DNA of 64,000 bases from Lysinibacillus sp. ZYM-1. Its GTDB lineage: Bacteria; Bacillota; Bacilli; Bacillales_A; Planococcaceae. The stretch covers positions 62,001 through 126,000 of the forward strand of contig NZ_KQ465111.1 in NCBI RefSeq assembly GCF_001308875.1, read 5' to 3'. Position numbers and translations under genes: made by a program. Shown here one piece after another: positions 29,069 through 41,243 of this stretch. The first letter of the stretch is position 1, and every line of letters starts with the position of its first letter. The notes beneath the pieces were generated by a model that searched no databases, was not told the DNA's origin, and saw nothing but the letters and a program-made list of their open reading frames with translations.

Positions 29069-30208
29069 ATGAGTAGTGATTTGTTAGATGCGCTGAATGC
29101 GCTAGAAGAACAAAAAGGAATTTCAAGAGATGTGTTAGTTGAAGCAATTGAAGCGGCATTAGTTACAGCTTACAAACGCAACTTTAACCAAGCACAAAAT
29201 GTTCGAGTGGACTTAAATTTAGATAAAGGCTCTATTCGCGTGTTTTCACGTAAAGATGTTGTGGAAGAAGTAGAAGATGATCGTCTACAAATTTCTTTAG
29301 AAGATGCTAAGGTTATTAATCCTGCTTACCAGCTAGAAGATATCGTGGAGCAAGAAGTAACGCCACGCAACTTCGGCCGTATTGCTGCACAAACAGCTAA
29401 ACAGGTTGTAACACAACGCGTACGTGAAGCGGAACGTGGTTTAATCTACGAGCAATATGTAGATCGTGAAGATGATATCGTAACAGGTGTTGTTGAACGT
29501 CTAGACGCGCGAAATATCTATGTAGGTTTAGGAAAAGTAGAGGCTGCATTGCCAATCAACGAACAAATCCAAGGCGAAACTTATCATCCACATGACCGCA
29601 TCAAAGTGTACATTACAAAAGTTGAACGTACAACACGCGGTCCACAAGTGATTGTATCTCGCACACATCCTGGTTTATTACGCCGATTATTTGAGATGGA
29701 AGTACCTGAAATTTATGAAGGGATTGTAGAGATTAAATCGATTGCTCGTGAAGCTGGCGATCGCTCCAAAATTTCTGTCTATGCGCACAATGAAGAAGTT
29801 GATCCAGTAGGTTCTTGTGTTGGCGCTAAGGGTGCTCGTGTACAAACGATTGTTAACGAATTAAACGGTGAAAAAATTGATATTGTAGAATGGTCTGAAG
29901 ATCCAGTTGTATTCGTTGCAAATGCACTTAGCCCATCGAAAGTTTTAGATGTTCAAGTGAACGAAGAAGAAAAATCTACAACGGTTGTTGTACCAGATTA
30001 TCAATTATCACTAGCTATTGGTAAACGTGGACAAAATGCACGTTTAGCAGCGAAGCTTACTGGCTGGAAAATTGATATTAAAAGTGAGACAGATGCTCGT
30101 GAATTAGGCATTTATCCTTCTGCTACAAGCACTTTCGTACCTGCTGAGGATGAAGAAAGTGATTTTGATGAAGTGGCAGTAGACTTATATCAAGACGACG
30201 AAGAATAA
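29069..30208 (+). CDS. nusA: Transcription elongation/termination factor NusA
   Basis: This 379-residue factor binds RNA polymerase and nascent RNA, modulating pausing and intrinsic termination. An N-terminal polymerase-binding domain ([26 protein letters not shown]) is followed by an S1 domain at about 135-200 and two KH domains ([21 protein letters not shown] and [25 protein letters not shown]). The acidic repeats of proteobacterial NusA are absent, as normal for Bacillus. An unusually long hairpin separates it from rnpM. Confidence 0.97.
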   Translation: MSSDLLDALNALEEQKGISRDVLVEAIEAALVTAYKRNFNQAQNVRVDLNLDKGSIRVFSRKDVVEEVEDDRLQISLEDAKVINPAYQLEDIVEQEVTPRNFGRIAAQTAKQVVTQRVREAERGLIYEQYVDREDDIVTGVVERLDARNIYVGLGKVEAALPINEQIQGETYHPHDRIKVYITKVERTTRGPQVIVSRTHPGLLRRLFEMEVPEIYEGIVEIKSIAREAGDRSKISVYAHNEEVDPVGSCVGAKGARVQTIVNELNGEKIDIVEWSEDPVVFVANALSPSKVLDVQVNEEEKSTTVVVPDYQLSLAIGKRGQNARLAAKLTGWKIDIKSETDARELGIYPSATSTFVPAEDEESDFDEVAVDLYQDDEE

Positions 30209-30223
30209 GTAAGAAAGCCCGTG

Positions 30224-30286
30224 TGACGAGTTACCTGACAGTATTCAGTGGGCCCCCTACGCCGACTGAATACTGTCAGAGCGTCA
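30224..30286. repeat. Long hairpin between nusA and rnpM
   Basis: A perfect 15-bp inverted repeat (30235-30249 with 30265-30279) encloses a GC-rich 15-base loop and is flanked by a second stem, TGACG (30224-30228) with CGTCA (30282-30286). No T run follows, so it is not a normal terminator. Inside a cotranscribed operon it could be an RNase processing site, a stability element or a small palindromic mobile element. Confidence 0.75.
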
Positions 30287-30344
30287 AGTAGAGCATGACT
30301 TGTCCACCTCTTACGACAAGCTTCAGAGAGGAATGGTGATTCTT

Positions 30345-30623
30345 ATGGCTGTTAACAAAAAAGTACCTCTTCGTAAATGTGTAGCAACTGGAGAAATGCT
30401 ACCTAAGAAAGAAATGATACGTGTTGTTCGTTCAAAAGAGGGCGAAGTAAGTGTAGATGTCTCCGGGAAAAAACCTGGGCGTGGTGCCTATGTCTCTAAA
30501 TCAGAGAAGGCAATCGATATCGCTCGTAAGAAAAATGTATTGGGGCACCAACTTGATGTGAAAATCCCTGAAGAAATTTACGAGGAGCTTATTTTGCTAA
30601 TTCGTAGGGAGTCAATTTTATGA
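30345..30623 (+). CDS. rnpM: RNase P modulator RnpM (YlxR)
   Basis: This 92-residue RNA-binding protein of the YlxR/DUF448 family has been reported to bind RNase P RNA and modulate its activity. Diagnostic motifs are KVPLRKCVATGEMLPKKEMIRVVR and KKPGRGAYVSKS. I choose ATG 30345 because translation from it starts MAVNKKVPLRKC like B. subtilis YlxR; in-frame starts upstream (TTG 30300, ATG 30333) either precede the ribosome site or sit on it. Its stop overlaps the next start by four bases (ATGA). Confidence 0.9.
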   Translation: MAVNKKVPLRKCVATGEMLPKKEMIRVVRSKEGEVSVDVSGKKPGRGAYVSKSEKAIDIARKKNVLGHQLDVKIPEEIYEELILLIRRESIL

Positions 30624-30928
30624 TAAATCAAGCAATATTTAATTTGCTTGGAATTGCGGCAAGAGCCCGTAAAGTAATTTCAGGAGAAGAGTTAGTTGTA
30701 AAGGAAGTCCGCAATGGCAATGCTAAGATAGTACTGCTTGCAAACGATGCTTCTAAAAACTCAAGTAAGAAAATTCAAGATAAGTGCACGTACTACAACG
30801 TTGAGTATCATGTAATTGGAGATCGTTACGATCTAGGACATGCTACAGGTAAGGAGGCCCGAGTGGCTTTAGCGATTACCGATAAAGGTTTTGCAAGTAA
30901 ATTGTCTAGTCTACTCAACGAAAAATAA
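30620..30928 (+). CDS. rplGB: L7Ae-family RNA-binding protein YlxQ
   Basis: This 102-residue protein of the ribosomal L7Ae/L30e family binds kink-turn [40 protein letters not shown] and [16 protein letters not shown] are characteristic. Coupled to rnpM through a four-base overlap and to infB 14 bases downstream. Its exact ribosomal role is not settled for this family. Confidence 0.92.
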   Translation: MINQAIFNLLGIAARARKVISGEELVVKEVRNGNAKIVLLANDASKNSSKKIQDKCTYYNVEYHVIGDRYDLGHATGKEARVALAITDKGFASKLSSLLNEK

Positions 30929-30942
30929 TCGGGGGTGAGCAG

Positions 30943-33233
<2,291 letters not shown>

Positions 33234-33234
<1 letters not shown>

Positions 33235-33512
33235 TGATCGTTTATGCAGAGGTTGAATTCATCATTCAAACTGCCCATTCGTTAAAAGAAAAACGTGCTG
33301 TCTTACAGCGCATGATTACTCGCACAAAGCAGAAATTTAATGTTTCTATTGCAGAAATTGACCATCAAAACGTATGGCAGCGCACAAAATTAGCACTTGT
33401 AGCTGTTTCTTCATCGAAAGAAGCAGCTGAACGGGAAATTAATCACGCGCTCCACTATTTAGAGTCAAATCCGTCATGGGAACAGCTTAATGTGTGGCGA
33501 GACTATTTATAA
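33234..33512 (+). CDS. ylxP: DUF503 family protein YlxP
   Basis: The product has 92 residues. IVYAEVEFIIQTAHSLKEKRAVLQRMITR and NVSIAEIDHQNVWQRTKLALVAVSS are typical of DUF503. It starts on the last base of the infB stop (TAATG) and precedes rbfA as in B. subtilis. A ribosome-assembly link has been suggested for the family because of this constant position; no biochemical role can be read from the sequence. Confidence 0.92.
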
Positions 33513-33581
33513 AGGTAGTTGAGATAGCTAAACAGCATGAAATGCTCAACTATCTGTACATCGAAATAGAGGTGACAAACT

Positions 33582-33923
33582 ATGTCTCTACGTTCAAACC
33601 GTGTTGCTGAGCAAATGAAAAAAGAGCTTGGTGATATTCTTGGCCGTAAAATTAAAGATCCGCGTGTTGGGTTTGTTACTGTTACAGGTGTTGAGGTAAC
33701 TGGTGATTTACAGCAAGCGACCATTTATATTACTTCTTTAGGCAATGAACGTGAACGCGAGGAAACGCTTAAAGCTTTAGTAAAAGCTTCTGGCTTCATT
33801 CGATCAGAAATTGGTTCACGTATTCGTTTACGACGCACACCAGAATTAATCTTTGAATTTGATTCTTCGATTGAGTATGGAAATCGTATTGATACATTGT
33901 TAAGAGATTTACACAAAGAATAA
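33582..33923 (+). CDS. rbfA: 30S ribosome-binding factor RbfA
   Basis: This 113-residue KH-like protein is needed for 16S rRNA 5'-end processing and cold adaptation. [48 protein letters not shown] and the C-terminal [21 protein letters not shown] are diagnostic. It is followed by a terminator, so truB starts a new unit or depends on readthrough. Confidence 0.96.
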   Translation: MSLRSNRVAEQMKKELGDILGRKIKDPRVGFVTVTGVEVTGDLQQATIYITSLGNEREREETLKALVKASGFIRSEIGSRIRLRRTPELIFEFDSSIEYGNRIDTLLRDLHKE

Positions 33924-33926
33924 GCT

Positions 33927-33973
33927 GATAAAAGTCTGCCACTTGCATGTTCATGCAGGCAGGCTTTTTATCT
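33927..33973 (+). terminator. Intrinsic terminator after rbfA
   Basis: GATAAAAGTCTGCC (33927-33940) pairs with GGCAGGCTTTTTATC (33958-33972, one wobble and one extra T). The loop contains a small secondary stem (TTGCATG/CATGCAG). T-rich right arm. Confidence 0.8.
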
Positions 33974-34047
33974 TCATTAAGGAGATTTTTTACCTACAAT
34001 TTTGCCACGGCATAATTGATTTTAAAAGGTAATTTGGGAGGATCTAT

Positions 34048-34959
34048 ATGAACGGTATTTTACCGCTATGGAAAGAAAGAGGCATGACAAGCCATGATTG
34101 TGTCTTTAAATTACGCAAAATTTTGCGCACAAAAAAGGTTGGACATACAGGTACACTTGATCCTGGTGTGGAGGGTGTACTGCCAATTTGTATTGGCCAA
34201 GCAACTCGAATAGCAGAATATTTAACAGAGGCAGGTAAAACCTATGAAGCTATTATTTCGATTGGCCGTACAACGACAACAGAGGATGCAGAAGGCGAAA
34301 CAGTTGCACAAGATCATACAGTCAAAAAGTTTTCTCGTGAGCAGTTGCTAGAGGTTTTATCTTCATTAACAGGCGTTATTAAACAAACACCACCAATGTT
34401 TTCTGCAGTAAAGGTAAATGGTAAACGCCTCTATGAATACGCTCGAAAAGGGGAAACAGTTGAAAGACCGACTCGCCAAGTTACCATCTATAATTTAGAG
34501 CTTCTCAATGATAGTGAATCCTACGAGGGACAAGAAATTACATTCCCTGTTCGTATTGCTTGTAGTAAAGGGACCTATATCCGTACCTTAGCTGTCCAAA
34601 TTGGTGAGGCTCTGGGCTATCCAGCACATATGAAGGAGCTCGTACGCACTGCCTCAGGTACCTTTACACGCGATAACTGTTTTACCCTAGCACAGGTTGC
34701 GGAACTGATGGATGCAGAGCAGGTCAATACCTGTATTTTACCTGTCGAATATGCATTAGCAGACTATCCATATATTGAGATTACTTCTGCCAATGAAAAA
34801 GAAATTTTCAATGGACAAGTGCTTCCAGCAGATACAATGTTAAAGATACATGATAAAATTGTCTTTGGAATCAATGGAAAGGCAGTTGCGGTTTATCAAG
34901 CTCACCCTACAAAGGAAGGTTTGATGAAACCACACAAAATGTTTCCGACGATAGAGTAG
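34048..34959 (+). CDS. truB: tRNA pseudouridine-55 synthase TruB
   Basis: The 303-residue enzyme makes pseudouridine 55 in the T loop of tRNAs. Catalytic Asp38 lies in VGHTGTLDPGVEGVLPICIG; most relatives have GHTGTLDPxAxGVL. KTYEAIISIGRTTTTEDAEG, PPMFSAVKVNGKRLYEYARKG and ACSKGTYIRTLAVQIGEALG are further family motifs. A C-terminal PUA-like extension is present. Preceded by GGGAGG and followed 12 bases later by ribF. Confidence 0.96.
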   Translation: MNGILPLWKERGMTSHDCVFKLRKILRTKKVGHTGTLDPGVEGVLPICIGQATRIAEYLTEAGKTYEAIISIGRTTTTEDAEGETVAQDHTVKKFSREQLLEVLSSLTGVIKQTPPMFSAVKVNGKRLYEYARKGETVERPTRQVTIYNLELLNDSESYEGQEITFPVRIACSKGTYIRTLAVQIGEALGYPAHMKELVRTASGTFTRDNCFTLAQVAELMDAEQVNTCILPVEYALADYPYIEITSANEKEIFNGQVLPADTMLKIHDKIVFGINGKAVAVYQAHPTKEGLMKPHKMFPTIE

Positions 34960-34971
34960 GAGGATTTTTCA

Positions 34972-35922
34972 ATGGAGGTCATTCATTTAAAATACCCGCA
35001 TCAATTACAGCAACGAGAAAGCATGCAGCCCTATTCATTAGCACTTGGCTTTTTCGATGGTGTACATAGAGGGCATCAGGCAGTTATCAAGGCAGCAAAG
35101 GGAGAGGGAGACAAGCGGCAAATTCCGAATGCAGTGATGACATTCGATCCGCACCCCTCAATAGTCCTTGGAGGGCGTAACGAAAAGGTTTTTTATATTA
35201 CACTCTTACAGCAGAAATTGCAGCTTTTTGAAGAACAAGGTGTGGATACAGTTTTTGTTGTTCATTTCACATCTGATTTTGCTAAGCTATCACCAGCAGC
35301 ATTTATTGACACATTTATTCGTGGATTAAATATTCAACATGTTACAGCAGGCTTCGATTACTCGTTTGGGGCATTTGGTAAAGGAACAATGGAAGATATG
35401 CGTGCATTAAGCAATGGTGATTATGGTGTAACAATTGTTGAGAAGAAAACGGATGATGTCGAGAAAATCAGCTCAACTCGTATTCGCCAACTTTTACAAG
35501 AGGGCGATATGGAAGCGGCGAGGACATTATTAGGGAGACCATTTGAAATCAACGGAATTGTTGTACATGGTGATAAACGCGGTCGTACAATTGGCTTCCC
35601 AACAGCGAATGTCCAAGCTTTAGAAGGAACTTTTATTCCAGCAAGTGGCGTTTACGCTGTTCGTCTGTTAGTCCAAAATACTTGGTATGACGGTGTCTGC
35701 AATGTAGGTTACAAACCAACCTTTAAAGATCCAAACGATAAGCAATTATCCATTGAAGTTCATATTTTAAATTTTGATAAGAATATCTATGGCGAAGAAG
35801 TACATGTAGCTTGGTATAAACGTATTCGAAGCGAAAGAAAATTTGACGGTATTGATGCCTTAAAAACGCAAATCGAAAAAGATAAACAAGAAGCTATACA
35901 ATACTTTATCGAGCTACAATAG
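34972..35922 (+). CDS. ribF: Bifunctional riboflavin kinase / FAD synthetase
   Basis: The enzyme converts riboflavin to FMN and then FAD. The 316-residue protein has an N-terminal nucleotidyltransferase domain (LALGFFDGVHRGHQAVI, VMTFDPHPS, STRIRQLLQEGDMEAA) and a C-terminal flavokinase domain (GIVVHGDKRGRTIGFPTANV, YKPTFKD, SIEVHILNFDKNIYG). This is the gene called ribC in B. subtilis. It forms a pair with truB upstream. Confidence 0.96.
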   Translation: MEVIHLKYPHQLQQRESMQPYSLALGFFDGVHRGHQAVIKAAKGEGDKRQIPNAVMTFDPHPSIVLGGRNEKVFYITLLQQKLQLFEEQGVDTVFVVHFTSDFAKLSPAAFIDTFIRGLNIQHVTAGFDYSFGAFGKGTMEDMRALSNGDYGVTIVEKKTDDVEKISSTRIRQLLQEGDMEAARTLLGRPFEINGIVVHGDKRGRTIGFPTANVQALEGTFIPASGVYAVRLLVQNTWYDGVCNVGYKPTFKDPNDKQLSIEVHILNFDKNIYGEEVHVAWYKRIRSERKFDGIDALKTQIEKDKQEAIQYFIELQ

Positions 35923-35946
35923 TGTCAACTGAACAACAGTTCTTAC

Positions 35947-35975
35947 TTGCTTGACCCAATAATTTATGGTAACAT
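35947..35975 (+). promoter_or_regulatory. Candidate promoter for rpsO
   Basis: TTGCTT (35947-35952) and TAACAT (35970-35975) are 17 bases apart, with TG at 35967-35968 forming an extended -10. It leaves a leader of about 90 bases before rpsO. Confidence 0.4.
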
Positions 35976-36073
35976 TCATAAGTGCATAATGCTTAACCTT
36001 AGCTCGGTAAAACGATGACTCCAACGTTTACTGTGCTAATGGGGATAAAAAAAATTTTAGGAGGTCCATACAA

Positions 36074-36343
36074 ATGGCTATTACAAAAGAACGTAAAAAC
36101 GAAATTATTGCTGAGTACCGTACTCACGAAAGTGACACTGGTTCACCAGAAGTACAAGTTGCAGTATTAACAGCGGAAATTAACGCTCTAAATGCTCACT
36201 TACGTACACACAAAAAAGATTTCCACTCTGAGCGTGGTCTTCTTAAAATGGTAGGTCGTCGTCGTCACTTATTAAAATATCTTCGTGAAACAGACGTACA
36301 ACGTTACCGTGAACTAATCAACCGTTTAGGCTTACGTCGCTAA
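36074..36343 (+). CDS. rpsO: 30S ribosomal protein S15
   Basis: An 89-residue primary rRNA-binding protein. [53 protein letters not shown] is the S15 signature region. TTTAGGAGG precedes the ATG. In B. subtilis pnpA follows directly; here a DoxX-family gene and two long gaps intervene. Confidence 0.98.
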   Translation: MAITKERKNEIIAEYRTHESDTGSPEVQVAVLTAEINALNAHLRTHKKDFHSERGLLKMVGRRRHLLKYLRETDVQRYRELINRLGLRR

Positions 36344-36352
36344 TGACAAGCG

Positions 36353-36392
36353 GACTGTAGACAAACTTATGTTTTGTCTACAGTCTTTTTTT
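36353..36392 (+). terminator. Intrinsic terminator after rpsO
   Basis: A perfect 13-bp stem (36353-36365 with 36373-36385) has a seven-base loop and runs into seven or more T. Confidence 0.92.
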
Positions 36393-36751
36393 ATTGAAAA
36401 ACAAAAACTGTCTTTTAGGATTGTTATTTGTTCGTCTATAATTATACTTTGTTCGATAATAAGCCATAACTTTTTTACGCAACGGTGAACGAGCTAGAAA
36501 AAACATTCTCTACCTGATAAAAGGGTGATATATTCTAATCACATTTCGCAACCAAATTCAAATAGTCATGCGATAATCTAGCTTCATTGTCAATACGACA
36601 AAAGAAATCGAGTTGAATGCAATGAACTAATTGAATAGTGGTTGTTTTTTTGTAAATGAATCGTCATTCATAAAAGGTTCACCATCTATAACAACTTACT
36701 TCAGCTTGTGAAATGTGAAAACAAAATATTATGGTGAGAAGGTGTAGTTAG
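36393..36751. other. Gap between rpsO terminator and doxX-like gene
   Basis: About 360 AT-rich bases without a gene. A promoter-like pair, TTGTTA (36421-36426) and TATACT (36443-36448) with 16-base spacing, could drive the DoxX gene through a 300-base leader. A small hairpin, GTGAT-ATATTCTA-ATCAC, lies near 36525-36542. Nothing else is recognisable. Confidence 0.4.
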
Positions 36752-37276
36752 ATGTTTAACAAATTATTAAGAGAGAATAACATTGTTGCAGGGATTTTGA
36801 CAGTTATTCGTATCTACCTAGGCTGGCATTGGCTAACAGCAGGTTGGGGAAAAGTGATGAATGGATTTGATGCAACCGGTTTTTTAGCAGGTGCTATAGC
36901 AAATCCAGTGACTAGCGGCGAAGATCTAGCCTATCCACTATATGTAAAGTTTATTGAATCGTTTGCCTTACCCAATGCTGAAATAATTAATATTCTGATA
37001 CCTTGGGGAGAATTTTTAGTAGGCCTAGGATTAATTCTTGGATGTTTAACAACATATGCTGCATTTTTTGGAATGGTCATGAACTTTGCGTTCTTATTTG
37101 CAGGTACTATATCTAGTAACCCTTGGGATATTTTACTCGCAATCTTTCTTGTAGCAGCCGGCTTCAATGCAGGTAAATTTGGACTGGATCGCTTCGTTAT
37201 ACCAGCTTTTAGAAATAAGTTTCAGAAGGTAAAAAACAAAGAAAAAGTTGTTCAAGCGGTGTCTAAAACTACATAA
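36752..37276 (+). CDS. DoxX-family membrane protein
   Basis: The 174-residue protein has four hydrophobic segments and the DoxX-type start (VIRIYLGWHWLTAGWGKVM), plus IPWGEFLVGLGLILGCLTTYAAFFGMVMNFAFLFAG. The C-terminal 25 residues are basic. DoxX-family proteins have been linked to thiosulfate oxidation in archaea and to redox or thiol homeostasis in bacteria; no specific role can be read here. It has a ribosome site (GAGAAGGTG) and its own terminator, and appears to be a single-gene unit inserted between rpsO and pnp. Confidence 0.85.
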   Translation: MFNKLLRENNIVAGILTVIRIYLGWHWLTAGWGKVMNGFDATGFLAGAIANPVTSGEDLAYPLYVKFIESFALPNAEIINILIPWGEFLVGLGLILGCLTTYAAFFGMVMNFAFLFAGTISSNPWDILLAIFLVAAGFNAGKFGLDRFVIPAFRNKFQKVKNKEKVVQAVSKTT

Positions 37277-37307
37277 TTTACATAAAGAAGACTATAAATT
37301 AGTCTGT

Positions 37308-37353
37308 AATGCCTCGTAAATATTAAATTTGCGGGGCATTCATTTTAATCTTT
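37308..37353 (+). terminator. Intrinsic terminator after the DoxX-family gene
   Basis: AATGCCTCGTAAAT (37308-37321) pairs with ATTTGCGGGGCATT (37327-37340, two wobbles) around a five-base loop, followed by CATTTTAATCTTT. Confidence 0.7.
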
Positions 37354-37427
37354 CCCTATGACATGCTTAAACTTTACTACATACTTAACTTTCTTTATAC
37401 TAGTAGGATGTTGTATGAAGAGTACCG

Positions 37428-37436
37428 TGTTATAAT
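37428..37436 (+). promoter_or_regulatory. Candidate extended -10 promoter for pnp
   Basis: TG-T-TATAAT (37428-37436) is a perfect extended -10; no good -35 sits upstream at 16-18 bases. It would give pnp a leader of about 295 AT-rich bases (37443-37736). A TATAAT at 37714-37719 is rejected as the promoter because its start site would fall in the ribosome site. The rest of this gap shows no gene. Confidence 0.4.
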
Positions 37437-37736
37437 AAATCTATTGTGTAAAGCCTGCACTTGAAATAATAATGTGAAGAAGCAAGTATATCTATTTACA
37501 TACATTACTTTTCGTCAGGAATGAATCAATTTAAGTAAATTCCATATAACAAAAGTATAAAAATGCTTTTTCAATAAAATATAGAAATAAATCTTAAATA
37601 AATTGGCAATAACTGAATTTAAATGTATGATTATTTCATGAAATATTTTTAAGCATAGAACAAGCATTTTTGGTACACTTACAAATAGTACATACAGACG
37701 AAGTAAGTGTTTTTATAATAGAGAGGGGTTCATTGA

Positions 37737-39851
37737 ATGAACGAAAAGAAAGTCTATTCCTATGAATGGGCTGGCCGTCCACTTGTAATTGAAGTAGGAC
37801 AGTTAGCAAAACAAGCAAACGGGGCTGTATTAGTACGCTATGGCGATACTTCTGTATTATCTACAGCCACAATGTCAAAAAAACCAAAACCACTTGATTT
37901 CTTCCCATTAACAGTAAACTATGAAGAACGTCTATATGCTGCAGGTAAAATTCCTGGCGGCTTTATTAAGCGTGAAGGGCGTCCATCTGAAAAAGCTATA
38001 TTGGCAAGCCGTTTAATTGACCGTCCAATTCGTCCGATGTTCCCAGATGGTTTCCGTAACGAAGTTCAAGTAATCTCTATGGTCATGTCAAACGATTCTG
38101 ACTGTACGTCTGAAATGGCAGCAATGGTTGGTTCTTCTTTAGCGTTAGCTATTTCTGATATTCCATTTGATGGCCCAATCGCAGGTGTACAAGTTGGTTA
38201 TATTGATGGAGAGTTCGTTGTAAACCCAACTGTGGAACAATCGAACCAATCAACGATTCATTTATCTGTAGCAGGGAATAAAGATGCTATCAACATGGTT
38301 GAAGCAGGCGCACTTGAAGTGCCAGAAGAAGTGATGTTAGAAGCGATTATGTTTGGTCATGAAGAAATTAAAAAGATCATCGCATTCCAAGAGCAGATTG
38401 TGGCTGAGGTAGGGAAAGAAAAGTTACCAGTGACATTATTTGAAATTGATGAAGCGATCCAAGCTGATATAAAAGTTGCTTGTGAGACTGATATGCATGA
38501 TGCTATTCAAACTGCGGAGAAACATGCTCGTGATGAAGCGATTCAAGCTGTAAAAGATCGTATTATTGCTTCCTATGAAGAGCAAGAAGCAGATGAAGTC
38601 ACTATGAAGCAAGTTTATACAATTCTTGATAAGATGGTAAAAGATGAAGTACGTCGTCAAATCACTGAAGATAAAATTCGTCCAGATGGTCGTAAGCTAG
38701 ACGAGATTCGACTACTTTCTTCTGAAACAGGCATTTTACAACGTACACACGGTTCAGGTCTATTTACACGTGGACAAACTCAAGCACTTTCTATTTGTAC
38801 GTTAGGCGCACTTGGTGATGTGCAAATTATTGACGGTTTAGGTGTCGAAGAATCAAAACGCTTCATGCACCACTATAACTTCCCTCAGTTCTCTGTAGGT
38901 GAAACAGGGCCAATCCGTGGACCAGGCCGTCGTGAAATTGGTCATGGTGCACTAGGGGAACGCGCACTTGAAGCAGTAATTCCTGATGAATCTGTTTTCC
39001 CATATACAATTCGTTGTGTATCAGAAGTACTTGAATCAAATGGTTCAACATCTCAAGCTTCTATTTGTGCATCTACATTAGCTATGATGGATGCGGGTGT
39101 ACCATTAAAAGCACCAGTTGCAGGTATTGCAATGGGTCTTATTAAAAAAGATGAGCATTATTCTATTTTAACGGATATTCAAGGTATGGAAGATCACCTA
39201 GGTGATATGGACTTTAAAGTTGCTGGAACAGCTAAAGGTGTAACAGCTCTACAAATGGACATTAAAATCGATGGTTTATCTCGCAATATTTTAGAAGAAG
39301 CACTGACACAAGCTAAAGTGGGTCGTATGCATATTCTAGAATCAATGCTTGCTACTCTTGCAGAGCCACGTAACCAATTATCTGAATTTGCACCAAAAAT
39401 CGTGATCGTAAAAATCAATCCAGATAAAATTCGCGATGTTATTGGACCTGGTGGAAAACAAATAAACAAAATTATTGAAGAAACGGGCGTTAAGATTGAT
39501 ACAGAACAAGATGGTACAATCTATATTTCTTCTGCGAATGAAGAAATGAATGCTCGCGCAAAACAAATTATTGAAGATATCGTACGTGAAGCTAAAGTAG
39601 GCGAATACTACTTATCAACAGTGAAGCGTATTGAAAAATTCGGTGCGTTTTGTGAAATTTTCCCAGGTAAAGATGGTTTGCTTCACATCTCTGAAATTCA
39701 AGAGGAACGTACAAAGCAAGTGGAAGACGTCTTAAAACTTGGCGATCAATTACTAGTGAAAGTAATTGAAATTGACAAGCAAGGTCGTGTGAATTTATCT
39801 CGTAAAGTTGTGTTACAAGAGGAAAAAGAACGCGCTGAACAACAAAAATAA
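37737..39851 (+). CDS. pnp: Polyribonucleotide nucleotidyltransferase (PNPase)
   Basis: This 704-residue phosphorolytic 3'-5' exoribonuclease takes part in mRNA decay and competence. Two RNase PH domains (first: [19 protein letters not shown]; second: [19 protein letters not shown] and FDYNFPQ-like [12 protein letters not shown]) flank an alpha-helical domain at about 215-305. A KH domain ([24 protein letters not shown]) and an S1 domain ([21 protein letters not shown]) complete it. Strong ribosome site GAGAGGGG. Length agrees with B. subtilis PnpA (705). Confidence 0.97.
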   Translation: MNEKKVYSYEWAGRPLVIEVGQLAKQANGAVLVRYGDTSVLSTATMSKKPKPLDFFPLTVNYEERLYAAGKIPGGFIKREGRPSEKAILASRLIDRPIRPMFPDGFRNEVQVISMVMSNDSDCTSEMAAMVGSSLALAISDIPFDGPIAGVQVGYIDGEFVVNPTVEQSNQSTIHLSVAGNKDAINMVEAGALEVPEEVMLEAIMFGHEEIKKIIAFQEQIVAEVGKEKLPVTLFEIDEAIQADIKVACETDMHDAIQTAEKHARDEAIQAVKDRIIASYEEQEADEVTMKQVYTILDKMVKDEVRRQITEDKIRPDGRKLDEIRLLSSETGILQRTHGSGLFTRGQTQALSICTLGALGDVQIIDGLGVEESKRFMHHYNFPQFSVGETGPIRGPGRREIGHGALGERALEAVIPDESVFPYTIRCVSEVLESNGSTSQASICASTLAMMDAGVPLKAPVAGIAMGLIKKDEHYSILTDIQGMEDHLGDMDFKVAGTAKGVTALQMDIKIDGLSRNILEEALTQAKVGRMHILESMLATLAEPRNQLSEFAPKIVIVKINPDKIRDVIGPGGKQINKIIEETGVKIDTEQDGTIYISSANEEMNARAKQIIEDIVREAKVGEYYLSTVKRIEKFGAFCEIFPGKDGLLHISEIQEERTKQVEDVLKLGDQLLVKVIEIDKQGRVNLSRKVVLQEEKERAEQQK

Positions 39852-39860
39852 TAACGATGA

Positions 39861-39888
39861 AAGGCTGCGTCTAATGCGCAGCCTTTTT
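39861..39888 (+). terminator. Intrinsic terminator after pnp
   Basis: AAGGCTGCG (39861-39869) pairs perfectly with CGCAGCCTT (39877-39885), seven-base loop, then TTT. Confidence 0.88.
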
Positions 39889-39933
39889 AGATAGTTTATC
39901 AAAATAGAGAAATCTACATTTGGGGGAGATTTT

Positions 39934-41157
39934 TTGGTTCAAGTACATACATGTCAGAACGGTGTTCGTATTGTGTCAGAGCAAATTGACCATGTAAGAT
40001 CTGTGGCTTTGGGTATTTTTGTAAATGCAGGCTCACGCTATGAGCTACCTGAAGAGAATGGCATCACACATTTCATAGAGCATATGTTGTTTAAAGGAAC
40101 AGCAACTCGTTCAGCTCGTCAAATTGCAGAAGAATTTGATCGGATAGGAGGAGAATTAAATGCCTTCACATCTAAAGAAAATACGTGTTATTATGCAAAA
40201 GTTTTAGATCATCATGCGGAGCTAGCTGTCACGATATTGGCTGATATGTTTTTTAATTCTACTTTTGCAGAAGAAGAATTAGAAAAAGAACGCCAAGTGG
40301 TATTAGAGGAAATTTTAATGAGTGAAGATGCTCCTGATGATGATGTACATGAGAAGTTGTGGAGTGTCATGTATCCAAATGATGCACTCGGCCGTCCGAT
40401 ATTGGGCAGTGCAGCTACTTTAAAAACATTTACAGCAGATGCTATTCGACATTATATGGCCAAACATTACGGTCCTGAGTCAGTGGTTATTTCCATTACG
40501 GGCAATATTTCGCCACAGCTCATGGCAACGATTGAACGGTTATTTGGACAATATCAGCCATCTCCATTTGCAGTTGCGCCTGTGCTGACAAATCCTTCAT
40601 TTCATCCAGGAGAGATTTCGAAAGTACGAGATACCGAGCAAGCACATTTAGCTATATCCTATCCAGCTATTGGTGTAAAGGACCCTGATATGTACAGCTT
40701 TATTGCGTTGAATAATATTATTGGGGGCAATATGAGTTCACGATTGTTTCAAGAAGTACGTGAAGAACGGGGACTTGCTTATTCTATTTTCTCCTACCAA
40801 TCCTGTTATGCAGATGTTGGAGCGTTTACAATTTACGGTAGTACTAGCCGTCAGCAATTAGCACAGCTACAACATACGATTGATGCTACTTTACTGGACA
40901 TTGTTGCAGGTGGTGTCACAGAGGAGGAGCTTGATAATGCGAAAGAGCAGCTGAAAGGCAGCTTTGTTCTTGGGTTAGAGGGAACTGGTTCACGTATGAA
41001 TCGTAATGGTACAAGTGAGCTAGTCCATCGTAAGCATCGTACAGTAGACGAGGTATTAGCTTCTATAGATGCTGTATCGATGGAGTCAGTGGATCGATTG
41101 ATTGCTAACATTTTGAAAGCAGAGCCGGCCATTTCTATTATTGGGCCAAGTGAATAA
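39934..41157 (+). CDS. mlpA: M16 family zinc peptidase MlpA (YmxG)
   Basis: The 407-residue processing-peptidase-like enzyme has the inverted zinc motif HFIEH (His46, Glu49, His50) and a downstream Glu-rich helix (EELEKERQVVLEEI) supplying the third ligand. The C-terminal half carries the substrate-binding RGLAYSIFSYQS segment. The start is TTG 39934 behind GGGGGAG. In B. subtilis MlpA influences extracellular protease production. There ymxH follows; here a haem operon and an ABC operon intervene. Confidence 0.93.
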   Translation: MVQVHTCQNGVRIVSEQIDHVRSVALGIFVNAGSRYELPEENGITHFIEHMLFKGTATRSARQIAEEFDRIGGELNAFTSKENTCYYAKVLDHHAELAVTILADMFFNSTFAEEELEKERQVVLEEILMSEDAPDDDVHEKLWSVMYPNDALGRPILGSAATLKTFTADAIRHYMAKHYGPESVVISITGNISPQLMATIERLFGQYQPSPFAVAPVLTNPSFHPGEISKVRDTEQAHLAISYPAIGVKDPDMYSFIALNNIIGGNMSSRLFQEVREERGLAYSIFSYQSCYADVGAFTIYGSTSRQQLAQLQHTIDATLLDIVAGGVTEEELDNAKEQLKGSFVLGLEGTGSRMNRNGTSELVHRKHRTVDEVLASIDAVSMESVDRLIANILKAEPAISIIGPSE

Positions 41158-41197
41158 AAATACCTTCATCGTGATGTGGAAAAGGATTAATTCCAAT

Positions 41198-41243
41198 AAA
41201 GGAGGTGTCTCAATTGATTTTTGGGACACCTCCTTTTCTTTTT
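41198..41243 (+). terminator. Intrinsic terminator after mlpA
   Basis: A stem of about 14 bp (41198-41211 with 41223-41236) runs into TTTTCTTTTTT. The left arm happens to contain a perfect Shine-Dalgarno sequence (AAAGGAGGTG). Confidence 0.85.

Noticed and set aside
37714-37719. Perfect TATAAT just before pnp
   Set aside because: Transcription would start within the ribosome site, so it cannot give a normally translated mRNA.
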